Positions 1 through 5,123 of a stretch of 5,123 bases of DNA are shown here, piece by piece. Source of the stretch: an uncultured Bacilli bacterium (GTDB taxonomy: Bacteria; Bacillota_I; Bacilli_A; RF39; UBA660). Each line of letters starts with the position of its first letter. The first letter of the stretch is position 1. The stretch lies in contig CAKPSW010000026.1 in the NCBI GenBank assembly GCA_934183705.1, positions 1 to 5,123 of the forward strand, read 5' to 3'. The notes below the pieces were generated by a model that did no database searches, had not been told where the DNA came from, and was given only the letters and a program-made list of their open reading frames with translations. A program made the position numbers and the translations under genes.

Positions 1-360
1 ATTAATATGGGAATAAGAGATGCTGTAGAATTTGGACCATTTTTAATAGTTAATGGGAAGAGTGCTTTTATTAATGGTAATGGTGGATATGGTACTCATC
101 CTAGAAGTGCTATTGCGCAAAGACAAGATGGTATAGTATTATTTTTAGTAATTGATGGTAGAAGCCTAAAAAGTAAAGGTGCTGATATGAATCATTTAGT
201 AGATATACTTCTTAGATATCATGCTTATAATGCTGCTAATCTAGATGGTGGTAATTCTAGTGCGCTAGTTATAAATAATGAATTAATAAATCATCCATTT
301 AATTGGGATAATAAGGAAGAAACAAGACCAATACCTGATGGGTTTATAGTTAAAGAGTAA
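1..360 (+). CDS. Phosphodiester glycosidase (NAGPA-like) family protein, C-terminal part, 5'-truncated
   Basis: The reading frame is open from the first base, so the ATG at 7 is probably an internal Met and the gene starts outside the window. About 119 C-terminal residues are visible. They carry the hallmarks of the NAGPA/phosphodiester glycosidase domain (related to the enzyme that uncovers mannose-6-phosphate): a GIRDAVEFGPFLIVNGK segment near the start, then an RSAIAQRQDG...VIDGR strand pair, then LDGGNSSALV, the conserved Asp-Gly-Gly turn close to the active site. The protein ends with the usual PIPDGFIV-type strand. Bacterial members are usually extracytoplasmic and are linked to exopolysaccharide or cell-wall glycan metabolism; the true substrate cannot be told here. 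A terminator directly after it and a new promoter downstream indicate that it is not part of the transporter operon. The family call is confident, the function is not. Confidence 0.85.
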   Translation: MNMGIRDAVEFGPFLIVNGKSAFINGNGGYGTHPRSAIAQRQDGIVLFLVIDGRSLKSKGADMNHLVDILLRYHAYNAANLDGGNSSALVINNELINHPFNWDNKEETRPIPDGFIVKE

Positions 361-374
361 ATACTCTTTTTTTT
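352..374 (+). terminator. Rho-independent terminator of the glycosidase gene
   Basis: AAAGAGT (352-358) pairs perfectly with ACTCTTT (363-369) around a 4-nt AAAT loop and runs into an uninterrupted T tract to 374. The stem contains the final codons and the first base of the TAA stop. It is a short stem with only two G-C pairs, but position and T run are typical. Confidence 0.75.
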
Positions 375-389
375 AATATCAAAAAAATG

Positions 390-418
390 TTGCAACGTTC
401 AAAAAAAAGTGATATAAT
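390..418 (+). promoter_or_regulatory. Sigma-A promoter of the ABC transporter operon (P1)
   Basis: The -35 box is TTGCAA (390-395, 4 of 6 matches to TTGACA) and the -10 box is a perfect TATAAT (413-418), with an ideal 17-bp spacer. TGA at 410-412 gives an extended -10 (TGnTATAAT). Transcription should begin near 424-426, leaving a leader of about 35 nt before the ATG at 460. The -35 box lies inside the palindrome GTTGCAAC (389-396). Confidence 0.85.
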
Positions 419-443
419 CTAATTATGAACAAAAGATAGTTCA
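397..443 (+). promoter_or_regulatory. Candidate operator half-sites around P1 (GTTC / TGAAC / GTTCA)
   Basis: GTTC at 397-400 abuts the -35 box, and TGAAC at 426-430 sits at the predicted transcription start in inverted orientation. GTTCA at 439-443 then forms a second inverted repeat with TGAAC across 8 nt. In RNA the last pair could form a 5-bp hairpin just upstream of the AAGGAG ribosome binding site (446-451). The first two motifs recur at nearly the same positions in the second promoter of the window (GTTC 4718-4721, ATGAACAAA 4747-4755), which is the main support. The protein that binds is unknown; the winged-helix protein of the same operon is a candidate. Confidence 0.45.
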
Positions 444-459
444 AGAAGGAGAGAAAAAA

Positions 460-1437
460 ATGAAGAAAAAAATAATATTTTTAGGATTAGCATTTATGTT
501 ATTACTAACAGGGTGCGGTTCTAACAAAGATAGAGTAGTAATATATAGCTCTATGGAAGAAGAAAGAAATCAAGACTTAAAAAAAATGGCAAAAGAAGAA
601 TTTCCAGATATGGATATTGTGGTTCAATACATGGCTACAGGAAACAGTGCTGCCAAAATTAAAAATGAAGGCACTAAAGTAGAAGCAGATATAGTGTTGG
701 ATCTAGAAACTGCCCATATGAAAGATGTAGAAGATAATTTTGCAGATTTATCTGATTTTGATACTAGTATTTATTTAGATGGTGTAAATAAATCAAGTAA
801 TTATTTAATATGGACTAAATATACTATGAATTTAATTATTGATAATAAGTATTTTAAAGAGCATAATTTAAGTATTCCTAAAACTTATGAAGACTTATTA
901 AAACCAGAATATAAAGGATTAATAGCAATGCCTGATCCAAAAACTTCAGGTACTGGTTATGGTTTTTATTTAAATGCTGTTAATATTATGGGAGAAGATA
1001 ATGCAATAGAATATTTTAAGAAATTGAAAGATAATTTAAGAGAATATACAACTTCTGGTTCTGGCCCAACAAATTTATTAAAACAAGGTGAAATTGCTAT
1101 CGCTATGGGTATGACTTCACAAGGAGTTGGAGCAATTAATGAAGGATATGACTTTAAAATTGTCGCACTAGATACAGGATCACCATATAATACTACATCA
1201 TTTGGTATTATTAAGGGTAAAGAGACAAATGAAAATGTAAGAAAAGTATTCCAGTGGTTGATTAATGATTTTGGTAAATATGATAAAGAACATTATCTTC
1301 CAGATATAATATTAAAAGATCAAGATAATAAGGTAGAAAACTATCCTACTGATTTAGTTGACGCTGATATGGCAGGAATAGATAGTATAGAGACAAAAGA
1401 TAAGTTAACAGAGAAGTGGGGAGAAGTAAATGGTTAA
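460..1437 (+). CDS. ABC transporter substrate-binding lipoprotein (Fe3+/2-aminoethylphosphonate type)
   Basis: This is a 325-aa extracellular solute-binding protein tethered to the outer face of the membrane. It starts with MKKK, a hydrophobic stretch and a lipobox LTGC (residues 16-19), so Cys19 should be lipidated after signal peptidase II cleavage. The mature protein opens with VVIYSSMEEE (26-35), the first strand of the FbpA/PhnS-like periplasmic-binding fold. It continues with MPDPKTSGTGYGFYLN (157-172) and TTSGSGPTNLLKQGEIAIAMG (197-217), which are typical of the hinge and ligand-contact segments of this class. The adjacent tyrosine pair that binds iron in FbpA is not seen in the corresponding SPYNTTS segment, which argues against an iron protein. 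Length is normal for the family. The start is set by AAGGAG at 446-451, 8 nt upstream. It is the first gene of the operon and overlaps the ATPase gene by 8 nt. The substrate is inferred only from context: 2-aminoethylphosphonate or another phospho-headgroup. Confidence 0.87.
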   Translation: MKKKIIFLGLAFMLLLTGCGSNKDRVVIYSSMEEERNQDLKKMAKEEFPDMDIVVQYMATGNSAAKIKNEGTKVEADIVLDLETAHMKDVEDNFADLSDFDTSIYLDGVNKSSNYLIWTKYTMNLIIDNKYFKEHNLSIPKTYEDLLKPEYKGLIAMPDPKTSGTGYGFYLNAVNIMGEDNAIEYFKKLKDNLREYTTSGSGPTNLLKQGEIAIAMGMTSQGVGAINEGYDFKIVALDTGSPYNTTSFGIIKGKETNENVRKVFQWLINDFGKYDKEHYLPDIILKDQDNKVENYPTDLVDADMAGIDSIETKDKLTEKWGEVNG

Positions 1438-2191
1438 TCTTAAGATAAATAACCTTACTAAAGTATATAATAATAAAACAGTATTAAATAATATTAGTTT
1501 TGAAGTTAATGATGGTGAGTTTTTATCGATATTAGGACCTTCTGGATGTGGTAAAACAACCTTACTAAAGATTTTAATTGGTATAGAAAGTCCTACGAGT
1601 GGTGAAATTATTAAGAATGAGAAGGATATTACAAACTTAGATCCTTCTAAAAGAGGAATGGGTATAGTTTTTCAAAACTATGCTCTATTTCCCAATATGA
1701 ATGTTCTAAATAATGTTATGTATGCATTAAATTTAAAATTAAAAAATAAGGATAAGGCTAAAAAAGAAGCTATGAAAGTATTAAAAGTAGTAAATATGGA
1801 AGAACATATAAATAAATATCCACATGAATTATCAGGTGGACAGCAGCAAAGGGTTGCAATAGCAAGAACACTTTCATTAAAGCCAGATATTATTTTGTTT
1901 GATGAACCAATGAGTGCATTAGATGCTGATAATAGATTAATACTAAGAAGAGAATTAAAAGCTCTTCAGAAGGAATTTAAAACAACGATGATATATATAA
2001 CTCACGATCAGGAAGAAGCCTTTTCATTATCAGATAGAGTAATGGTAATGAATAATGGCAACATCGAGCAAATAGATGTACCAAACAAAATATTTAATTA
2101 TCCAAAGAATGACTATGTTAGAAACTTTGTTACTAACCATTTAAAAGAAAAAGTATCATCAATAGAAAAATGTACAGGAATTGATTTATAA
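1430..2191 (+). CDS. ABC transporter ATP-binding protein
   Basis: This is the cytoplasmic ATPase that powers the importer made with the preceding lipoprotein and the following permease. All ABC motifs are intact: A-loop Tyr13, Walker A GPSGCGKTT (36-44), Q-loop FQNYALFP (81-88), signature LSGGQQQ (134-140), Walker B IILFDEP (154-160), D-loop SALD (162-165) and switch His192 in THDQEEA. This motif style, with the THDQEEA end, is that of the MalK/PotA/FbpC/PhnT group. At 253 aa it stops soon after the family's IFNYPKNDYVRNFV segment and so lacks the C-terminal TOBE regulatory domain that most members of about 350 aa carry. The start is supported by a GGGGAG site at 1418-1423, inside the end of the upstream gene, and the overlap implies translational coupling. 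The ATPase assignment is certain; the substrate is not. Confidence 0.94.
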   Translation: MVNLKINNLTKVYNNKTVLNNISFEVNDGEFLSILGPSGCGKTTLLKILIGIESPTSGEIIKNEKDITNLDPSKRGMGIVFQNYALFPNMNVLNNVMYALNLKLKNKDKAKKEAMKVLKVVNMEEHINKYPHELSGGQQQRVAIARTLSLKPDIILFDEPMSALDADNRLILRRELKALQKEFKTTMIYITHDQEEAFSLSDRVMVMNNGNIEQIDVPNKIFNYPKNDYVRNFVTNHLKEKVSSIEKCTGIDL

Positions 2192-3774
2192 TGAAAAAGA
2201 AAAGTAAAATAAGTATATTAATTTTTATATTTTTATTAGTAACCGTTTTTTATCCACTACTAGAAATGTTAATTAGGGTAGAATGGTCTGATTTTGGATC
2301 GTTGGTTTCGTCTTTTGCTTTTAGAGAAGCATTATCTAATTCATTAATAGTAACAAGTATATCAACTATAATATCAATATTGATGGCATATCTACTAGCT
2401 TTTACATTAAATAGAACAAATATAAAACATAGAGCAGTATTAAAATTATTATTTACTCTGCCAATGCTTATACCATCTATATCTCATGGACTTGGATTAA
2501 TAAATTTATTTGGTGCTAATGGAATAATATCAAAGTCATTAGGCTTTAATATCATTGGAAGTTATGGAATTATACTTGGTTCTATTATGTATTCCTTCCC
2601 AGTAGCATTTTTAATGTTAGATGATGGCTTTAATTATATTGATAATAATATGTATAGTACTGCTAAAGTACTTGGATTAAATAAATGGCAAACATTTAAG
2701 AAGGTAACTTTGTGTTATTTAAAAAAACCATTATTATCAGCTATATTTGCAGTATTTACAATGATATTTACCGATTATGGTGTACCATTAGCGGTAGGTG
2801 GAAAGTTTATTACTCTGCCTGTATTTTTATATAAAGAAGTAATAGGATTACTTGATTATTCTAAGGGAACAATGATAGGATTATTCTTGCTTATTCCTGC
2901 TATCATATCATTTTTATTTGATAATTTTTCTAAAGATTATAGTAGTGGTGAGTTTGAAGGTAAGGAATATAAAATTAGTTCTAATAAAAAGAGAGATGTA
3001 ATATTAACTACGTTTGTTTATTTAATAATAGCTTTTATATTTTTAATATTAGGATCATTTATCTACTATGCTTTTGTAAATAACCCTGTAATAGATAATA
3101 CATTATCATTTAAACATTTTGAATATATTATAGATAATAATATTAGTAAATATATATTTAATTCCTTATTTATAGCCCTTCTAGTAGCTATATTTGGAAC
3201 CATTATGGCATATTTTGCAGCTTATACAACCGCTAGAATAAAAGGAAAATCAGCAAAAATAATACATATATTAACAATAATATCTTTAGCAATACCAGGA
3301 ATAGTATTAGGATTATCGTATTCAATAGGTTTTAGAGATAGTTTTATATATAATACATTTATAATTATGATTATAGTAAATGTTATTCACTTTATAGCTT
3401 CACCATATTTAATGGCCTATAATGCTCTAGAAAAAGTAAATCAAAACTATGAAGTTGTTGCTAAGACATGTAATATTAGTACATTTAGAATAATAATGGA
3501 TGTAATAATACCATGTACTAAAAAAACAATAAGAGAAATGCTAGCTTATTTCTTTGTTAATTCCATGGTAACAATATCTGCTATTACATTTTTATTTAAT
3601 ACCAAAACGATGCCATTATCACTACTTATAAATAATTATGAAGGAAATATGATGCTAGGAGAAGCTGCTATTATATCGTTAATAATATTATTCTTTAATA
3701 TAATAGTAAAAGGTATAATATATATAATAAATAGAAAAGAAAGTAGGAGAAGTATAAATGAATATAACATATAA
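2191..3774 (+). CDS. ABC transporter permease, two fused membrane domains
   Basis: This 527-aa integral membrane protein has around twelve hydrophobic segments and an internal two-fold layout: one binding-protein-dependent permease domain in residues ~1-245, a polar linker at ~246-268, and a second domain in ~270-515. This matches the FbpB/ThiP/PhnU-type permeases in which one chain supplies both halves of the channel, and explains why the operon has only one permease gene. The coupling (EAA) loop of the first half is clear at 155-178 (TAKVLGLNKWQTFKKVTL, with the conserved Gly162). The loop of the second half (420-443, VVAKTCNISTFRIIMDVIIP) has Asn in place of that Gly. The ATG overlaps the ATPase stop by one base (TAATG) and no strong Shine-Dalgarno is present, so translation probably depends on reinitiation. 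The role in the importer is secure; the substrate is inferred from context. Confidence 0.9.
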   Translation: MKKKSKISILIFIFLLVTVFYPLLEMLIRVEWSDFGSLVSSFAFREALSNSLIVTSISTIISILMAYLLAFTLNRTNIKHRAVLKLLFTLPMLIPSISHGLGLINLFGANGIISKSLGFNIIGSYGIILGSIMYSFPVAFLMLDDGFNYIDNNMYSTAKVLGLNKWQTFKKVTLCYLKKPLLSAIFAVFTMIFTDYGVPLAVGGKFITLPVFLYKEVIGLLDYSKGTMIGLFLLIPAIISFLFDNFSKDYSSGEFEGKEYKISSNKKRDVILTTFVYLIIAFIFLILGSFIYYAFVNNPVIDNTLSFKHFEYIIDNNISKYIFNSLFIALLVAIFGTIMAYFAAYTTARIKGKSAKIIHILTIISLAIPGIVLGLSYSIGFRDSFIYNTFIIMIIVNVIHFIASPYLMAYNALEKVNQNYEVVAKTCNISTFRIIMDVIIPCTKKTIREMLAYFFVNSMVTISAITFLFNTKTMPLSLLINNYEGNMMLGEAAIISLIILFFNIIVKGIIYIINRKESRRSINEYNI

Positions 3775-4651
3775 TGAATTTCAAATATTAACATATATTG
3801 AAAAAGAAAATAGAGAATTGTCTCAAAGAGAAATATCTAAAGCAACTAATCTTTCTTTAGGTACAGTAAACAAAACTATCACTAATTTATTAGAAAGAAA
3901 ATTAATAAATGAAGATAATTTAATAACCAAAGAAGGATTAAATTCACTAAAGCCATATAGAGTAAAAAGAGCTATCTTTTTAGCGGCTGGTTTTGGTTCT
4001 AGAATGGTACCAATAACTTTAAATACCCCTAAACCAATGGTATTAGTAAATGGAAAAAGAATAATAGAAACACTACTTGATGCTGTAGTGAAAGCACAAA
4101 TAGAAGAAATAATAATTGTAACAGGATATTTAAGTGAACAATTTGAAGTATTATTAAAAAAATATCCAAATATAAAATTTGTATATAATGATAAATATAA
4201 TGAAATGAATAATATTTCATCAGCATATATGGTAAAAGATAAATTTCAAAATAGTTATGTATTAGAATCTGATTTAGTACTATACAATCCTAATATTATA
4301 AGAAAATATGAATACTACTCTAACTTTCTAGGTAAGAAGGTAGAAGTAACAGATGATTGGTGTATAGAATCAAAAAATGGTATTATTACTAAAGAAAAAT
4401 TAGGGGGATATAACTGCCATCAAATGTATGGAATATCATACTATGATGAAGAAGATGGTAAAAAAATAGAAAAAGATATAGATAAAGTATTTAATATGCC
4501 TGGTGGAAAAGAAAAATATTGGGAACAAGTAATTTTAGATGTATGCAAAAACAACTATAAAATACATGTAAGAGAATGCTGTGAAGGAGACATTATAGAA
4601 ATAGATACATTTAACGAACTAAAAGCCATTGATAAAACTTATGATGTATAA
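3758..4651 (+). CDS. Winged-helix DNA-binding domain fused to LicC/PntC-like nucleotidyltransferase
   Basis: This 297-aa protein has two parts. Residues ~1-66 look like a MarR/HTH-type winged helix: helix NEFQILTYIEKE (6-17), helix LSQREISKAT (21-30), recognition helix SLGTVNKTITNLLERKLI (33-50) and a short wing with ITKEGLNSL. Residues ~70-297 form a complete nucleotidyltransferase of the phosphocholine cytidylyltransferase (LicC) / phosphonate cytidylyltransferase (PntC) group. They show the NTP-binding loop LAAGFGSRM (75-83), the TPKPMV segment with Lys92, YNDKYNEMNNISSAY (143-157), the metal-binding Asp172 in LESDLVLY, and the C-terminal EIDTF (281-285), matching the metal and active-site acids of LicC. 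The expected reaction is CTP plus a phospho- or phosphono-headgroup giving the CDP-linked form. The start has a good AGGAG at 3745-3749, and the gene overlaps the permease gene by 17 nt, so transport and activation are co-produced. The fused DNA-binding domain suggests autoregulation. Exact substrate and regulatory role are inferences. Confidence 0.85.
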   Translation: MNITYNEFQILTYIEKENRELSQREISKATNLSLGTVNKTITNLLERKLINEDNLITKEGLNSLKPYRVKRAIFLAAGFGSRMVPITLNTPKPMVLVNGKRIIETLLDAVVKAQIEEIIIVTGYLSEQFEVLLKKYPNIKFVYNDKYNEMNNISSAYMVKDKFQNSYVLESDLVLYNPNIIRKYEYYSNFLGKKVEVTDDWCIESKNGIITKEKLGGYNCHQMYGISYYDEEDGKKIEKDIDKVFNMPGGKEKYWEQVILDVCKNNYKIHVRECCEGDIIEIDTFNELKAIDKTYDV

Positions 4652-4682
4652 AGAATATTATGGAAAAGTAATATTCTTTTTT
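4650..4682 (+). terminator. Rho-independent terminator of the transporter operon
   Basis: AAAGAATATTA (4650-4660) and TAATATTCTTT (4669-4679) form a perfect 11-bp stem with an 8-nt loop, followed by Ts to 4682. The stem begins within the TAA stop codon of the nucleotidyltransferase gene, as in the terminator at 352-374. It separates the operon from the second promoter. Confidence 0.87.
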
Positions 4683-4710
4683 ATATTTAATAAAAATCAT
4701 ATAAATATAG

Positions 4711-4739
4711 TTGCACTGTTCTAAAATTAGTAGTATAAT
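4711..4739 (+). promoter_or_regulatory. Sigma-A promoter of the second nucleotidyltransferase gene (P2)
   Basis: The -35 box is TTGCAC (4711-4716) and the -10 box TATAAT (4734-4739), with a 17-bp spacer. Transcription should start near 4745-4747, giving a leader of about 85 nt before the ATG at 4831. The -35 region closely matches that of the first promoter: both read GTTGCA, two variable bases, then GTTC (4710-4721 and 389-400). Unlike P1 it lacks an extended -10 TG. Confidence 0.85.
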
Positions 4740-4755
4740 GTAATAAATGAACAAA
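4718..4755 (+). promoter_or_regulatory. Candidate operator half-sites around P2 (GTTC / ATGAACAAA)
   Basis: GTTC at 4718-4721 directly follows the -35 box, and ATGAACAAA at 4747-4755 lies at the predicted start of transcription. The gap between GTTC and GAAC is 27 nt here and 26 nt at P1, and TAAT precedes the second motif in both. Conservation of these bases outside the core promoter boxes in otherwise different AT-rich sequence suggests binding by a shared regulator. Confidence 0.45.
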
Positions 4756-4789
4756 TATTGCTTAAAATATTAAAAATAATGTTCATTTA
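4744..4789 (+). repeat. 10-bp perfect inverted repeat in the 5' leader, possible operator or RNA hairpin
   Basis: TAAATGAACA (4744-4753) is mirrored exactly by TGTTCATTTA (4780-4789) across 26 nt. Inside it lies a second short dyad, AATATT (4754-4759) and AATATT (4766-4771), contiguous with the outer left arm. It may be a protein-binding dyad beginning at the transcription start, or a leader RNA stem. It has no T run directly after it, so it is not a standard terminator. Confidence 0.6.
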
Positions 4790-4830
4790 AAAATAATAGT
4801 ATAACAAAATATACAGAAAAGAGGTATAAC

Positions 4831-5123
4831 ATGCAAGCGATTATGTTAGCGGCTGGTAAAGGATCTAGATTAGGAAAATATACTAAAAATAATACTAAAT
4901 GTATGCTTGATGTACATGGAGAAACATTGTTAGAAAGAACAATAGATGCTTTGTTAGAAGCTGGTATTAAAGATTTTATCTTGGTACTTGGATATAAGAA
5001 AGATAATGTAAAAAAATTTATTAAAGAAAAAGAATTAGATAAGAAAATTAATATTACTTATGTTGATAATGATGTGTATGATACTACTAATAATATTTAT
5101 TCGCTTTATTTGGCTAAAGATTA
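4831..5123 (+). CDS. Second LicC/PntC-like nucleotidyltransferase, N-terminal part (3'-truncated by window)
   Basis: The gene starts at ATG 4831 after a GAGG site (4821-4824, 6-nt spacing), and the frame stays open to the window end, giving 97 visible residues. The protein begins at once with the NTP-binding loop MLAAGKGSRL (5-14), so it lacks the DNA-binding domain of the upstream paralogue. KCMLDVHGETLLERTIDALLEAGI (23-46) and VDNDVYDTTNNIYSLYLAKD (78-97) follow, aligning with the matching parts of the upstream enzyme and of LicC/PntC proteins. The proline before the conserved lysine in the upstream TPKPM is replaced (NTKCM, Lys23). It probably makes a CDP- or other NDP-activated headgroup or sugar. 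Relatives may be fused to further domains such as an aminotransferase; whether this one is cannot be seen. It has its own promoter, with features shared with the transporter operon. Confidence 0.85.
   Translation, partial: MQAIMLAAGKGSRLGKYTKNNTKCMLDVHGETLLERTIDALLEAGIKDFILVLGYKKDNVKKFIKEKELDKKINITYVDNDVYDTTNNIYSLYLAKD

Noticed and set aside
7..9. ATG at 7 as the true start of the glycosidase gene
   Set aside because: The frame is open back to base 1, and the residues after it fall in the middle of the conserved domain, so it is an internal methionine of a truncated gene.
381..408. A-runs (381-387, 401-408) as a repeat element or UP element
   Set aside because: They are ordinary in such AT-rich intergenic DNA; only the first run is upstream of the -35 box, and it is too short to call.
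460..3774. Annotation of the importer as an iron(III) FbpABC system
   Set aside because: The general fold and gene order fit, but the paired tyrosines of iron-binding FbpA are not seen, and the linked nucleotidyltransferases point to a phospho-headgroup substrate. It is not excluded without binding data.
4029..4226. Minus-strand open frame of 65 codons, rich in Leu/Ile/Phe, resembling a small membrane protein
   Set aside because: It lies wholly antisense to the conserved catalytic domain of the nucleotidyltransferase gene. Its hydrophobic composition is what the complement of AT-rich Lys/Glu/Asn codons yields, and no ribosome binding site or promoter supports it.
4744..4789. Inverted repeat as a terminator or riboswitch
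   Set aside because: There is no T tract after the stem, the stem is AT-rich with a long loop, and the leader is too short and simple to match any riboswitch class I recognise.

Overview
The window comes from a very AT-rich, low-GC Gram-positive-type bacterium (Firmicutes or a gut Mollicutes/Erysipelotrichia-like lineage). The signs are A/T-ending codons, purine-rich Shine-Dalgarno sites (AAGGAG, AGGAG), sigma-A style promoters with TATAAT boxes, a lipobox signal peptide and tightly packed overlapping genes. All five visible stop codons are TAA, and Trp is encoded by TGG, so the ordinary bacterial code fits.

Layout. (1) Positions 1-360 hold the C-terminal end of a phosphodiester glycosidase (NAGPA-like) protein, closed by a terminator that shares bases with its stop codon. 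(2) A sigma-A promoter at 390-418 drives a four-gene operon at 460-4651. In order the genes are a lipoprotein substrate-binding protein, an ABC ATPase, a double-length permease, and an N-terminal winged-helix domain fused to a LicC/PntC-like nucleotidyltransferase. The genes overlap by 8, 1 and 17 nt, and a strong hairpin terminator at 4650-4682 ends the unit. (3) A second promoter at 4711-4739, strikingly similar to the first, precedes a second LicC/PntC-like nucleotidyltransferase starting at 4831 and cut by the window end.

How the parts may work together (inference). The transporter belongs to the FbpABC / 2-aminoethylphosphonate (PhnS-T-U-like) class of importers. Linked to two CTP-type headgroup-activating enzymes, it suggests uptake of a small phosphonate or phospho-amino-alcohol (2-aminoethylphosphonate, phosphocholine, phosphoethanolamine) or choline, followed by activation to a CDP-linked donor for decorating surface polymers or lipids. 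Both promoters share a GTTC motif beside the -35 box and an ATGAACAAA motif just after the -10 box. These are candidate operator half-sites, and the DNA-binding domain fused to the first nucleotidyltransferase is the obvious candidate reader. That would make the enzyme a self-contained sensor-regulator for the locus.
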